A stretch of DNA of 64,000 nucleotides, taken from NCBI RefSeq assembly GCF_023101765.2, contig NC_064215.1, positions 3,534,001-3,598,000 of the forward strand, written 5' to 3'. This DNA comes from Spodoptera frugiperda. Taxonomy: Eukaryota > Arthropoda > Insecta > Lepidoptera > Noctuidae. This document shows, piece after piece, positions 34,110 to 47,900 of the stretch. Both the position numbers and the translations under genes were made by a program. The stretch's first letter is position 1, and each line of letters starts with the position of its first letter. The notes under the pieces were generated by a model that saw only the letters and a program-made list of their open reading frames with translations, was not told the origin of the DNA and searched no databases.

Positions 34110-34492
34110 TTTGCCAATCTCCATGCTTGGCAAGCGGTTTGGAGATGTCTATAAGAAGAAAGTTTATTGTGGGAGAGCCATACTACGGCACAAATGGGCC
34201 GACTCAGCCGGAGTAATACTACGGCCTCACAGAAAACAGACGTGAAATAACGTTTGTGTTTCGTTGTGTGAGTGAAGTTACCGTAGACCCAATTACAATT
34301 AATATCGGGGATTGGAAAGATTGGGAATCCCGATTCGCCAACAACTCGTAAATTCTTAACCTTCAAAAGGCCGGCAACGCACTTGTAATGCCTCTGGGCG
34401 TCCATATGTCTGGGTATCCATATGGGCGACGGCGGTTGCTTACCGTCAGGTGATCGGTTTGCTTGTTTACCGGCTTTTACCATAAAAAATTT
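34110..34492 (-). repeat. Dispersed repeat, near full length
   Basis: GGGAGAGCCATACTACGGCA, CGGCCTCACAGAAAACAGAC, GTGAGTGAAGTTACCG, CTTCAAAAGGCCGGCAACGC, TTGCTTACCGTCAGGTGATC and TACCATAAAAAA on the plus strand. The most complete copy of the 5,072 family together with 61,050-61,362. The open frames across it are repeat sequence, not genes. Confidence 0.75.
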
Positions 34493-34867
34493 GAGAACGC
34501 TGCTGCTCAGCATCAGCGGAACCTGCGGTAAGAAAGAGATGGCAATAAAAAACAGAACACATAGCGTTGTGTTTGTACAGAAATTATTACATTTTATATT
34601 CTCTTGTCTCATCTCGACAAAGGAAAATTGTAGACTCCTCTCTTCCTATATTGAGGATCGTTGCAATAACTGTGACGTCAGAACTCATACGTCATCAAGT
34701 CAGAGCAGTTATTAAGGTAGACATGTTCATGTTCAATTTTTCCGTTCTTTTTCTCATTATTTATTATACTGTCTTGCTGTGTGAGTGATTGCAAGTGTAA
34801 GTGTCGAGTATATTATTATTTTGAGGTTCTTATACATAATATTCCGGTTGTTGTATTCCTTAGGGTA

Positions 34868-35496
34868 TGGTTTTTTGAGGGGCGAAATTTATATTCATCC
34901 AATGTCTTCTCCCGCTTTAGACGAGCTGAGGGGGAGTGTTAGACTCTTTCTGACTAAAAAACCACCCCGTTCCTGCTCCTGCTTTTCGAGCCGATGCCAC
35001 GATAATGCGTAGGTAATCTGCAGCTACCTTAGGGTATGATAGGCATATAAATATAAAACATTCGAACCTTCTCTTGTCTGTTATATGTTATTTAATGAGT
35101 AACTACCTAACAGGTGACAAATTTATTGCCACACTCCAGATGCATAATTTAAGAAAATAATAAAACTTTCTTGATTTATTTCCCAGTTATTTTTTTATGG
35201 GGGCAAAGTCATCCAATGACTTCTCCCTCTTAGGACGAGGTGAAAGGGAGTGTCAGACTCTTACTGTCTAAAAAACACCCCGTTCCTGCTCCTGCTTTTC
35301 GAGCCGATGTCACGATAACGCGTAGGTAGTCCGCAGCTACCTTAGGGTATGGTAGGCAGGTGAATATTAAACATTCAAACCCACTTTTGTTTGGTATATG
35401 TTATTTAATGAGTCCTACCTAAAAGACGACAAATTTATTGCCACATTAATATGATTTAAAAAGGTAATTAAACTTTCTTGTTTTTACCCCAGTTAA
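34868..35496 (-). repeat. Tandem duplication of about 310 bp carrying a GC-rich repeat
   Basis: The unit at about 34,868-35,180 is repeated at about 35,181-35,496, with offsets of 306-313 bp. Both units start with a reversed poly(A)-ended GC-rich repeat (CACCCCGTTCCTGCTCCTGC, TTTTCGAGCCGATG). Both continue into the same non-repeat flank (CGTAGGTA, GCAGCTACCTTAGGGTATG, TATGTTATTTAATGAGT, GACAAATTTATTGCCACA, AACTTTCTTG). Because the flank is duplicated too, this is a local segmental duplication and not two insertions. Confidence 0.8.
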
Positions 35497-36059
35497 GATA
35501 ATCTTGAATATTGTATATTATATAGATAGAAAACGAAAACAATGAGAAAAAATCTACATATAACTTAGTTAAATCCCTACTAATATTACAAATTCGAAAA
35601 TTTTGTTGTTTATTTGTGTTGCTTTCAAGTTTTATTTTTTGCTTTTCCTCAAAGTCAAATAATTCTATACTTACGAGAACAAAATCATCTCCGAAAATCT
35701 TGAGACAGATTTGCAGAGGTCCAAAGGTATTTTATTATTAATAATAATTACATACCCTAGTCTGAAAAAAGCATTACGTGTAACTTGGAACTATTTTTTC
35801 CTTTATTTAATAGAGATTCCATTTGTTGAGTGTTTTTCTGTACTTTATTGTAAGTGTCTAATGTTTATGTTGTATATTAAATTGTCGTGTACAATCCTAC
35901 ACTGGCTCTTGGACTAGGAGCGTGTCTAAGTAGCCATTTAGAGAATAATAGGCGAAATATTTTAAGGTTCTTTATTACGTATTATTATTATTAATTCCTC
36001 CCTTTATTATCACTCCTACTCCTCTCGAGGGTATCGTAAGACCCTATTACTAAGTGACT
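35497..36059. other. Non-coding stretch, nothing recognised
   Basis: AT-rich DNA. A 68-codon frame at 35,711-35,917 has no recognisable content. Confidence 0.3.
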
Positions 36060-36290
36060 TTACTTTTGACAAAGACCGGCAGCACGTGCCTTCTGATACC
36101 CGACTGCAAGCAACACTTCATGTGATCATAAATTGTTTCGACTCTGACTAGGTGTCATGTTTATGTGAAATTCTATGTAAACGCACACGTCATGTGTGCG
36201 TATATGTGTGTATGTGTGCGTCTGTGAATGTACACATACATACATGTATGTATGTGTTTCGCAGAGAAAATCTGAGGCAATGTTTAATAC
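36060..36290 (+). repeat. Degraded second-family SINE with expanded TG-rich tract
   Basis: GACCGGCAGCACGTGCCTTC, GACTAGGTGTCATGTTTATG, GTAAACGCACACGTCATGTG, then a TGTGTGCGTATATGTGTG-like simple repeat (about 36,180-36,262) and CAGAGAAAATCTGAGG. The microsatellite has grown inside the copy. Confidence 0.5.
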
Positions 36291-36821
36291 GATTGATAAT
36301 TATTATTAAACTCTTCCAGTTCTATGTTATTATGTTCCATTTTATGACGTAAACTATTAGTACTATTGTAAGAGACCTTTACGAGTGCTCCAGCTAAATA
36401 CATATTGCTCATATTGTTTCTTACGTTTTCTAAAACTCAATAATAGCCTCGTTACTAAATAGTATTTTTATTCACATTATTTCATGACGAATTTGTATAA
36501 TTGCATAAGGTTACATACTTTTTTGTAACCCAACACGAATTAGATTTTTATATTCCATGAAAATGGGAACACAAAATTGTCACGTTCTCGTATGTAAAAA
36601 TATTAATAAATAAAAATTATCTCACGTCGAAATGTTCGTCAAACCGTGAGTAAAATTGTATTTGAAAACCCACTACCTACATTAACCTACATATATAATA
36701 AAAATTGTAATATCCACGAATCCACTAACAAAAGGCTTTGCTTGTGTAGTGTACTTTGTTAATAATGTAATCCGTGAAATAAAACATATGTAATAAGTAA
36801 ATTGTACAAACAGTTAGTGTA
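36291..36821. other. Non-coding stretch, nothing recognised
   Basis: AT-rich DNA without gene or nameable repeat. Confidence 0.3.
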
Positions 36822-37677
36822 TCTATACATAGTATAAAACAAAGTCGCCCATTTTGTCTGTAGTCCCTTCGTATGCATAAAACTTTAAAACTACGCAACG
36901 GATTTTGATGCGGTTTTCACTAATAGAAAGAGTATTTTCTCCGACAGGTTTTTATATATAATTGAAATACATTGAAACTATATTAGCTGAGTTATAGCGA
37001 TTTATGTCCAAGAAGTCAGAAAAAAAATCTAATTGAAGATTGCATTTGTGCGTGCGCCGCTTATACCGTTGGATACAAGTAAGAACAATGTATAGCAAAA
37101 ACATTGGTCTTTATTAGTTCTACAAAAAAGTCCGCGATGACATATATCCAGCTTTTTTATTTAAGTCACAAAAACTACTTTTCTGTATTAAAAAAACATT
37201 TAATTCGTTGGGTGATGTTTAACTGGTGATATAACCAATAATACATATATCCTTATCATAATAAGTAAGTTCATCATCACGAGCATTTAATTTAGATTAT
37301 TTTTGCAGTTTACAGTGTGTTATTTAGACATATAGTTTAGGAGATATCACGATATTAGTATTGCGGCACGGTACGGGCCGGCCGCGGCGGCGGGGGCAGC
37401 GTCCCTATAAATAATATTAAAAAGTAGGTACTACGACTTTGATCTATACATATAAGACAAAATCTGTACATTACTTAAATATTTTTTCCAAAAACTGATA
37501 GGGGGGGCGATCAAAGAAGAGTCACAGAAACCAAAAAACATTTTAATATTTTAAACGCGGTTAAGGGAAAGAGAAGTTATTGTGAATTGAAAATTAGTAT
37601 CCAATATGTGTTGGTGCGTTCACTGTATTTGTCGAAGTAGCGGGATACACGCAAACGAAGTTGCGCGGGTCAGCTAG
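36822..37677 (+). mobile_element. 856-bp non-autonomous Helitron
   Basis: Starts with TC (36,822) right after an A and ends with CTAG (37,674-37,677) right before a T, the Helitron insertion signature without target duplication. A 5-bp stem hairpin CGCAA-ACGAAG-TTGCG (37,650-37,665) lies 8 nt before the terminal CTAG, as expected for the family. The 5' part reads TCTATACATAGTATAAAACA and AAACTACGCAACGGATTTTG. No Rep/helicase coding sequence is present, so it would depend on another element. An internal GC-rich patch at 37,365-37,400 (GGGCCGGCCGCGGCGGCGGG) is unlike its neighbours. Confidence 0.8.
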
Positions 37678-38939
37678 TATACATATATATGTATGTATAA
37701 CTTGCCCTTAACCTTTTGCAGCACCGGCCACATACACTTCTACACTACCTAAAGCTATACAATTGCATCAAGTTCCTCTTAATGCAATATAATATTTAGG
37801 CACAGAAAGTTCTAGGACCTACACCATGGCTAGAGGATTGGGTATACTATAGATATACGTAACAAATAACTATTGTATTTAATAAGAAATACTTAGGAGT
37901 GAAGATTTTGACAAGAAGTATTTTTTTTTTATTAATTGGGAAATGCGAAATAAAAGCCACAAGATCGATACCCGATATATTTATTTATCCATAACGTCGA
38001 CAGTGGTAGTTAACAACGAACTAATTAAATAATGGGTATCCAAACATCCATTTTTCGAATATTTTACCGCCTAAAAATATCTTTTATTATATCCATTACA
38101 GTATAAATTACATGTATGTATGTAGAGTGAGTGTTAGACGACAGAATTCACTAACTCTTATAATTTCAACTATGAAATTGACATGAATAGGATACTGTAT
38201 GACCCAGCCTAGATATAATCGTAGAACATACAATAGATCGTTATATTTGCCTTTCCCCTTACATCAATTGAAAATCACATTAAAACGAGACGATATTGAA
38301 ACATGTTTACTGAAACTTTAAATAATGTCTAACATTAAAATACATTTTAGTCTTGTACCTCTTAATTTACTTTGATCTTAGAACATTGCTGTTAAAATTG
38401 CGACTGACTGCAAACTTCCAAATCTCACTTAGTGCAGGAGGTAATTCGTCGATTGTACCTGACACCGGCGAGTGAGGGCGATTGTACTAAATGGAAATTT
38501 GGAAGTGAGCTTGCAAGTACCTAAGCAAATAAGTATGGCGTTATTAATTTTGAAAGTGGCACACATAGAAAGGAAAATATATCAGTTACAACAACGAATA
38601 TTAATCTACATTTTTAGATATAAAGAGTATCGCTATGGACAGATAATTCTTATGCCATCGACATTATACTTTAAAATTATTTACAACAATCGTAAATTCC
38701 GAACAACAATTACCGTTCTTAAAATTATCTTTTAAAAGAACTGAGGTTGATTTTTTTATAATTTTTCAGATGCGAAGATAATAATTTGATATCACAGTAA
38801 CGTTACAAGTCCTGTAAACTGAACGATAAATAGACTATACAAGTATTTTTAATGATATATATTCATATATTTACTTTGCATGCAGTTACAGATCAAATGA
38901 TAGGGCTCTCAAGTTATAGGTAATTAACTAAATATGTAT
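37678..38939 (-). other. Downstream of the allatotropin stop codon; probable 3' UTR plus flank
   Basis: On the minus strand this follows the TAA at 38,942-38,940. A sense ATTAAA occurs at about 38,853-38,848, roughly 90 nt after the stop, and a sense AATAAA at about 38,088-38,083. Either could end the transcript, and I cannot decide between them. The plus-strand frame at 38,472-38,735 is antisense to this region and is not called. Confidence 0.4.
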
Positions 38940-38984
38940 TTAAACGACGTTCCTTAATAGCTCCTCCGATGATAGCATGCCGTC
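38940..38984 (-). CDS. AT: Allatotropin last coding exon: [18 protein letters not shown]
   Basis: Acceptor TTGTTCACAG, then GAC GGC ATG, with 14 codons to TAA at 38,942-38,940. Joined to the previous exon it gives [12 protein letters not shown], a 12-residue pattern with Asp1, Asn3, Asp5, Gly6, Leu8, Ser9 and Glu12 in the positions of a canonical EF-hand loop. Found by frame and phase continuity. Too short to be detected otherwise. Confidence 0.92.
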   Translation of the reverse strand, partial: DGMLSSEELLRNVV

Positions 38985-41900
38985 CTGTGAACAAAGATTA
39001 TAATTAATTACAATTTAAATAGCATGCAATACTTACTAAGACGTGATAAAAAAATAATCTTGACCTAAAACCCGAGTACAGAAAACTCTATTCTATCTCG
39101 TACTTGCGTACGTCCGTACCTATGCTGTAGACTACTTAGCGGGTTACCGGGGCTCCGGCTCGAAAAGCAGGAGAAGGACCGGGTCGGTTTTAGTCAGTAA
39201 GACTCTGGCAAGAAGTTGCCTCACCCAAGGAGAAACAAGAAATTGGAATCCCAAATCTTTGTACTAAAATCATAACATCATTGTATCATTCTAAATAATT
39301 GCAGAAATCAATTTATTATAATAATAATAACTGTCACCTACTTACTTTAATCATTATTTTTCATTAGTTTGATAAAATAATTAGGCTAAAATTTTGCGCA
39401 AGTACGAATAAGTTACACCCTAAGTAAAACTCTAAAACTTGTGTCGAAATCGACAGATTTCTTAACGAAATTTGTTCGCAAAGGTTTCTAATCAAAATAA
39501 TTAAAACATTTCATAAGAGTGCCTACATAAAATTCAATATGGCGAATCGAAAAGTTTGTAGTACCTGCTCTTTTATTGTTTGCGAGACCCGATAACTTTT
39601 ATATTAACTTAATTACACAGTAAAATGTAATCATTAAATTCCGGAAACTGATCCCTAACTCCACGTACTACGAACCTTTAATCAAAAGTCGAAATTAATT
39701 AGAATTATGAGCTAGATCGAGGCAAACTTTACTTTAAAAATAACAGGTACTTAATCATAAAAAGGTAATTTCATCATATCAGCCACAAGACGTCCACTGC
39801 TGAACATAGGCTTCTCCCAATGACTTCCAAATACCGGTTGGTCAAAGTCAAAGTCAAAAAAATATTTATTTCAAATAGACCAGGAAGGCACTATTGAACG
39901 CTAGAAGCGGGTAATTTAATTTCTTGTATATCATTAAAAGGCACCCATCAACAAGATACCCAGATACCAAGCTACTCAGTTCCCCAGTAACTTCTAAACT
40001 TCATTTCACACCTATACGCCATTTCACGAACAAACTAATAGAGGTAGGTACCAGCACAGTTCTCAGTTCAATATCGGAGTTCGAGCGTAAAGTTCGAGCA
40101 CAATCACCCAATGTGCTCGAACCACTAACTAGGTTCCACACATTTACATAGTCCTGTCGCCTGTCCTAGGAATTTAGGCGGATAGGGGAGCACTAAATAC
40201 ACAGGTTACTTGAAACAAGCCGGTAAGCCTCTTTGCACAGGCTTATATACTAGGTATTTACTTTATGAACATTGCTGTGCATAATAATTTCACCTTACCG
40301 ACTAAGTTCTGTTTAATAACTTGTATTACTTAAGTTTTGTTGGTAGTTAATGTGATGTTACTTCGAGGATTAAAATAATTAGAAAAAGTTTTGTTATTTA
40401 ACTTAAAAACTGGGTTAGAAAAATTAAAAAAGGATCAACCTATAGTATTGTATGTAAATGGTCATATCCTGCTTCTTTATATAAATTATGAAGATGATCA
40501 ACTAACAAAAGCATATATAATTGACCACTGATGACTACTGGCATACTAAGTCAATTAAACAAAGCCATCAAATAATTTTATATCTACTTGTACAGAACAG
40601 ACTTCATGAAAGAACACAAAATCATGAACCGTTTTCTCCTTTCGACCATTTTAACTTAACAGAACCTAAAGTACATTATATAAAGTACATTATGTGGCGA
40701 TCCAAAGGTAGCTTCATAAAAAATAGGCCCAGAAATACCGCAGCCAACCCTTTTCCTTTTTAATTAGATCCAAAGCTCACACATAATAGAGATTCCCATT
40801 CAAATATTAACTTAATTCATATCTAAAATGGAGGCAATTTATTACATAATACAATGCTCACATCATGATATATTCTTCTTCATAAACGTAATTTCCTCGA
40901 GTATTTTATATGTGTTACACTTCCTACCAAAACCCACAGAATTATAAGTCTTGTGTGTACAAAAATAGATTTTGAAATAATAATGTTAAGTCTCAATTTT
41001 GTCTGTTCCAAGTTCATTGGTAACCTGAGCCTATAGCCAACCTATTTAGTATGCACGTAAGGAAATAAAAACTGATTCGGTACAAAAGACTGTAGCTATT
41101 TTTATACGAAATTGTATGCTTTTTTTTAACGAAGCTCAATCGTTAATTTAATAAAGGTTGGCTTAGAAATCAAGCAATGTTTGTGTATTGAATCAATTTT
41201 TATTTTCTTACATGCAAACAGAACAATTTTGGTGATTATACATTCGAGTATGATTTGGTATTTCTATCTTGCATCTTACCAATCAATTGAGACTCAAGTA
41301 TCATATTGATTCCAAAGTTTCCACTGATGGTAATACCACAAAACGTTCCCAAGTTATAAATAAGTCTCTTATGATAAAGAGATGGAAATAGTTTAAATAC
41401 CAACTCGGAACTATGTATTGTAAGTGGTGTTTGAATATTCCATAAGTATTTAACAAGTTACCTGATTGAGGTCAATGAACTTGCGGACCACAGATCGCGC
41501 GAAATCTGGATTGTTCAGCATCTCGTTCACGAACCAGTCCAAAGGAATGCTGTAGGAAGAGAAAACTATGTTTAATTAATTTTATAAGTGTTATTAGCTT
41601 TGTAATAGTGAGAAATGTTCGTACATTTCTGAAGATGTCCTCAACTAAGGTTAAAATAGAGAGAGGAGTTAAAATAGAACAATTTAGAGTCATATACGCC
41701 CGTTGTCTATCAAGTTTCGTAAGTAAATACACAATTTATACAAATACATTTTATACATACGCTTTAAAAATCAATCCCTAAAATGGAAATGCCAAACAAA
41801 AACATTGTTTTTGATATTAAGCTTGATGGTAGTTTCGTAGGAATTGATTCAGTTAAAATGCGTGTTTGCTTTAGGAGTTTTTATTTACGACAAACGGGTG

Positions 41901-44900
41901 ACAACTAGTGACAAATACATTTTGTTTATTTATTCTTTTTTTACCATAAACAATATAGATATAACATGCCGCCCACCAAAAGGACATAGTTCTTTTCTAA
42001 ACATAACAATAGGAAATCTTAAAATGGATATTTACTATTACTATACTTATTAAACTAATCATAATAGTCTTAAGAGTATTTTATGTGAAATTTAGCATAA
42101 ACTTCATTCATTTTCAATTGGCAATGCGCACAACTTGGAACAGCATCTCTTCACTACGCTGTTGCCACTTTTGATACTATAGACTCTAGTAATGCCGTCT
42201 TTTCCGGGATGCTTATCTACCACACGACCCAGTGAAAACTTTCCTGGCGGTAATCCGTCGGTCTTTATCAAGACAACATCACCGATTTTGAACTCTTCTG
42301 ATTTCTTTAACCAAATGGGACGTTGTTGTAATCTTGTCAAGTATTCTTGTTGCCAACGTCGCCAGAAATCGCCAAGCAACTTTTGAGTATACTGCCACCG
42401 CGATAGGCAATGCATATTTATGTTTTTGAAGTTAGGTGACGGTACCACGATAGGAGCTTCACCAATAAGGAAGTGTCCAGGTGTAAGGACTTCTATGCAG
42501 TCTGGATCTTTATCATCGATAGGACACAACGGCCTAGAATTGAGACAAGCCTCAATTTGGCACAACACCGTAGTCATTTCTTCATAGGTTAGATTGGTGG
42601 TCAGAATACGTTTCAAATGGTGTTTTACTGATTTTACGCCGGCCTCAGAGGTTAAATCGCTTACCAACTCAAGGTGCATTGCCTTGGTTGACATACATAT
42701 GAATACGCAGATGTATGCCTTCTGAGTTCTGATGCCTCTTCCTTTAGACATGCTTATATTAAATGGGCCTGCAAAATCAACTCCGGTGTGTAGGAAAGCT
42801 CGAGCAGGAGTGACTCGCACTTTAGGTAGGTCACCCATTAATTGTGTTCTTGATTTCGCTTTTAGTCTAGCACATATAAGACACTTGTGTATGCAGGATT
42901 TTATAAGTGCCTTGGCTCGTACAATCCAATACCTTGAGCTTATGTAACTTAACATAAGTTGAACACCACCGTGCAGTGTGCGAGCATGTGCGTCGGCGAT
43001 AACCAAAGGCACCAAAGTGTTCTTGTTTCCTAATATAACAGGATGTTTAACCTGCTCATCCAAATTCGCTTTACGAAGTCGACCGCCCACCCTGAGGATA
43101 CCATCTTCGTCAAGGTAAGGATTTAATGTTTTAATTTTACTTTCTCCTTTTAATGCTTTATTTGATTTTATCCTTTCTATATCATCTTTAAATTCTTGTT
43201 GTTGTACTAATTCTATGCATTTCATAAGTGATTTTTCTAATTCCTTTGTAGTAAAGTTCTTCTCCAAGTTTTCTAAGCTTCTCTTAAAATTTAAAAATCT
43301 TCGACAATATGTTATTACTTGTATCAGTTCTTGTAAATTAGTAAACTCATTAAACTGTGACGTTAGGCCTTCTTCAATATTTACTTTTAAATTTGCTTGT
43401 ATTGTATCCCTTTTTCTTTCTAAATCAGTAGATTCATATTCTTGTTTTAATGTTATTTCTGTTTCAGAGAGCCAAGCTGGACCCTTCCACCACAAATTGG
43501 ACTTTTTTAGATCAACTATTAACATACCCCGTGACCCAATGTCTGCAGGATTGTCTTCAGATGAGACATGAAACCACCGGTTGTTATTTACATTTTCAGC
43601 TATCTCTACAACCCGGTTTGCTATAAATGTCTTCCATTTGTGGGGATCGCCTGATAACCACGCAAGGACGATGGTTGAATCTGTCCATGCATAGATGTTT
43701 ACGGTAGGTATTCGCATGGCTTGTTGTATTTGCTTAAGCAATCTCGACAGTAACAGCGCTCCACATAACTCCAACCGTGGTAGTGACACAGTTCGTAGCG
43801 GTGCCACTCTAGTCTTAGCTGCTTGCAGTTTTGTTGACACTGAGCCATCCCGCATCTTTATTCGGACGTAAGCTACTGCTGCGTATGCTCGCGTGGAAGC
43901 GTCGCTGAAGCCATGAATTTCTATTTTGTCTACCTCAGTCGTTAATGTGCCAAGCCATCGATCAATATGTACTTCTTTTACTCCTTCAAAGTCCTTACGG
44001 ATAGTCAACCACTCGTCAATCAGGTTTTGACTTATTTTGTCGTCCCAGCCAGTCTTTTCCAACCATAATTTTTGTATTAACATTTTAGCCAAGATCAAAC
44101 TCGGAGCGATCCATCCCAGAGGATCGAACAATTTCTGCATGTCAGATAAGATTGTTCTTTTTGTAATTTTATCTGACACTGGAAGTAAGTTTATTTTATA
44201 TTGAAATTGATCTGTTCCTAGATTCCCGATCAAACCTAGAGCTTGCACAGTTCCATCTAATTTTAAATCTAAGTGTACTCGTGTTGTTCTCTTATTGGCT
44301 TCTATAGATTGCATAAACTCCATAGAATTCGAAGACCATTTTGATAATATGAAGCCACCTTTTTGCAGTATAGATGACACTTCTTGAGCTGTCTGTATAG
44401 CTTTCTCTGCCGTATCCTCGCCTGAGATCAGATCATCCATATAAAAATCTGATTTGATAACTCGTACGGCTTCTGGATGGTTTTCACCTTCATCGTCAGC
44501 CACTTGATGAAGAGTTCTGACTGTTAGATAGGGTGCTGAAGCTGTACCAAAAGTAACACGAAGCATACGGTATTCTTTGATTGGATCTGATTCTTCTTCT
44601 CGCCACAGAAGGCGATGATATGTATCGGCGTCTTGTTTGTGTAGTAAAACCTGAAGATACATCTTCTGGATGTCACTGGCATAGCAGACACGATATACTC
44701 TCGATCGCATAACAATATCTCTAAGGTCGTCTTGCAGTTGAGGACCTACAAGTAGCTCATCATTGAGAGAAACGTTATTCGACCCTTTAGCCGAAGCATC
44801 AAATACGACGCGTGTCTTTGAAGTTTCTCTGTCAGCGCGGACAACTGCGTGATGAGGTAAGTACACAGATTTGTTTTTATTAATTTCATTTTCAGGTATT

Positions 44901-47900
44901 TCTTCCATGTAGTTTGATTTTATATATTCTTGCATGGCCTTTTGATAGTTTTCTTTTAGTGTAGGCTCTTTTCTGAATCTTCTTTCAAGCTGTAGTAGTC
45001 TCTTTCTTGCTATTTCTTTAGTGTTTCCATTGGGAGATAAGGGATTTTCAGTTTTAAATGGTAAGCTTACTACATATCTTCCTTCTTTTGTTCTTGTCTG
45101 ATTTTTTTCATATATAGCTTCACATAGCTTTTCTTCTCTTGTTAATTTTCTTTTCTTGTCTGTGTCAATTTCCCAAAGGGATTTTAACATGTTTTCTACT
45201 TCTATTTGTTGATGAAGGACCAGAAAACTTTCTTCTCTTACACTGGTATTGATTTCTCCAAACAGAATCCATCCCAGGTTTGTTTCTTGTGCACATGGAG
45301 AACCCGGAGGACCTTTGATTAATTGTTGCTGCACGATTTGTGCATACTCTTTAACACCAAGGAGCAAGTCTATTGGACCCGGTTTGTGATACTCCGGATC
45401 AGCCAGGTTGAGTCCCTCTAGGTGTGGCCAATGTGTGACAGTAACAGCTTTGGAAGGGATTTTCGTGGTTAACTGTTTACTCATGACGTATGCTTCAATG
45501 TTGATCTCGAAGCTTGAATGCAATCGAGAACCAATCCTTAGTTGTACCACGTGATTGACGTTAGTTTTTGTAGATCCCACTCCAATGATACTTCCTCTTG
45601 CTGTACGCCTGGTTAATTTAAGTAGTTGTGTCGCCTTCTCGCTAATGAATGATGCCTGCGAACCTTGGTCTACCAGTGCACGTAGAACAACAGTGTGATT
45701 ATGTTCGTTCCTTGCTAAAACTGTTGCCGTGGCCAGTAGTGCTAGACTTGTGCTTAGTTTGGTACTGTGATGCGACGCGATTGTAGTGTTGACTAGTTCC
45801 TCCTTCTCTTCTACGCCGTGTTGTACTACTTTCGGTTGTTCAGTGTCCTCAGATTGTACCGAAGAAGTAGCGTCCTTAGATCGGTGTAGCAGAGTGTGAT
45901 GACGTCGACTGCATATACGACATGAGACTCGCAATTTACATAGGTATGCGGAATGTCCTGGTACCAAACAATTAAAGCAAAGTTTGTTTGACTTAACATA
46001 TTCAGCTCTCTCAGCAGGTTGCAGTTTGCAGAACTCCTTACAGTGGCATAAGGTATGGCTTTCTTTACATAGCACGCATTTTCTATCTCCCGACGATGGT
46101 GAAGTTGAGGCTGTAGCAGTAACAAAGTGTGAACGCTCTTTGATAGACTTCTCACGGAGGCCCGATGTTGACATTACAAGTTCTAAGGTACGGTATTTTG
46201 ATTGCATGAACTGTCTTAAGTCATCCCAGGTAGGTAATTTATCGTCTTCATTTGTACAAACGGTTTGTTCCCATTCTTTGTGAGTCTCTGTGTCCATTTT
46301 CTGAATCACTATAAAAATGATTATAGGATCCCAAGAGCTCGTAATTATATTTAAGTTTTGTAAGTTGTTTAAGCAATCCGTTGTAACGTCCAATAAACTC
46401 TTTATTTGATTTGCAGATTGAGTATTTATTTTTCTTTGCGAAAATAATTTCTTTAAAACTGAATTGATAATCAATCTTTTATTACCGTATCTGGTTTTGA
46501 GAACACTCCATGCTTGTTCATAATTACTTTGAGTTATTTGAATAGGTTTCAATAACACCTCGGCCTCTCCAGTGACACTACTCTTCAAATAGTGTAACTT
46601 TTGAACATCACTAATCGCCGTGTTTTCATGAACTAATGAAATAAATAAGTCTTGAAAGGTAGGCCAATCTTCATAATTCCCACTAAATCTTGGTAGTTGT
46701 ATCCTCGGCAGCCTAACGAGTTGATCATTAGTCGTATTTGTAAATGAATTATTTTTCGATGATGTGGGTAGGGACGATGCGTTTATCGTCGACAAAAGGT
46801 CTTGCAAGTCGGCTAATAACACAAGATATAAATCTTCATAAGTATAGAAATCCTCGTTAACGAAGTAATTTAACGTTTGTTTTTGTTCTTTCGTTGTTAT
46901 CTTGACTAATTGTTGATGAGATTCTCTGAATGTTGTCCAATATTCGTCTATACATTTTATTCTTGCTTCGACGTAACCTTTTGTCAGCCTGGTTTTAGGA
47001 CATTTCTTAATGTTTACTTGCGTTTTTTGTAATAAAGCAGCTGTGTCTTCTAAAACGTTTATTAGCTCCTTAGTAGTCATTGCACCTTTTTTTGCTTCTA
47101 TTCATTCATTAATGACGGACCTTCGGAATGCGATGTCGCTATTGTTCTCGTTGGCCGGCCGATATCTTCGATAACTTGTTTTTTGCAATTAGCTCGGTTC
47201 GTAAATCCGGCTCGAAGGACCACTATGTTTTTGATATTAAGCTTGATGGTAGTTTCGTAGGAATTGATTCAGTTAAAATGCGTGTTTGCTTTAGGAGTTT
47301 TTATTTACGACAAACGGGTGACAACTAGTGACAAATACATTTTGTTTATTTATTCTTTTTTTACCATAAACAATATAGATATAACAAACATTTAATAAAA
47401 AATATCAGAATTTTAGTGATTTCAATAAATATCATAAAAATGTTTATCGTAGATCACTTTCTCAAACCATATTTTATCACTAAAGTAAGTAAAAGTAAAT
47501 AGTTTTCTATATTTATCCACACTATTGTCCCATGCAATAAAAATAAGTATATCCTAACATACAACAATAACACCAGTATTCAATCACATTTACTTTCCGA
47601 AAAAACATATTTTTTCATCAAAGAAATGACATAGCTCCCTCCACTTGAAGTAATTACTTGTAGCATTTAAAAAGGTTATAATAATATTCCATAATACACG
47701 AATAAAAAATACGCTTTTTTATCTGTGCAAGCGGAAAATGACTTGGCTATGTCGAGATAGCTTTTTTGATCATAACTTAGTAATGTACGAACACAATTTA
47801 TAATCATTGAGGCGTATTTTAACTTAATATTCTTGTATGAAGATTTTAGGCATATTATGTTAGCATGAAATATGTGAGGATTAGAATAAATGGAACTAGT

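Larger units (their letters stand above)
41806..47386 (-). mobile_element. BEL/Pao LTR retrotransposon, 5,581 bp, recent insertion
   Basis: Two 161-bp LTRs (41,806-41,966 and 47,226-47,386) begin TG and end CA on both strands and appear identical base for base. AACAT flanks both sides (41,801-41,805 and 47,387-47,391), a 5-bp target duplication. Between them lie a primer-binding site, one long gag-pol frame and a purine-rich tract. The element is in the intron between the allatotropin exons at 51,188 and 41,549, in the same transcriptional direction. Its integrase core carries a deletion. LTRs of 161 bp are short for the family. Confidence 0.95.
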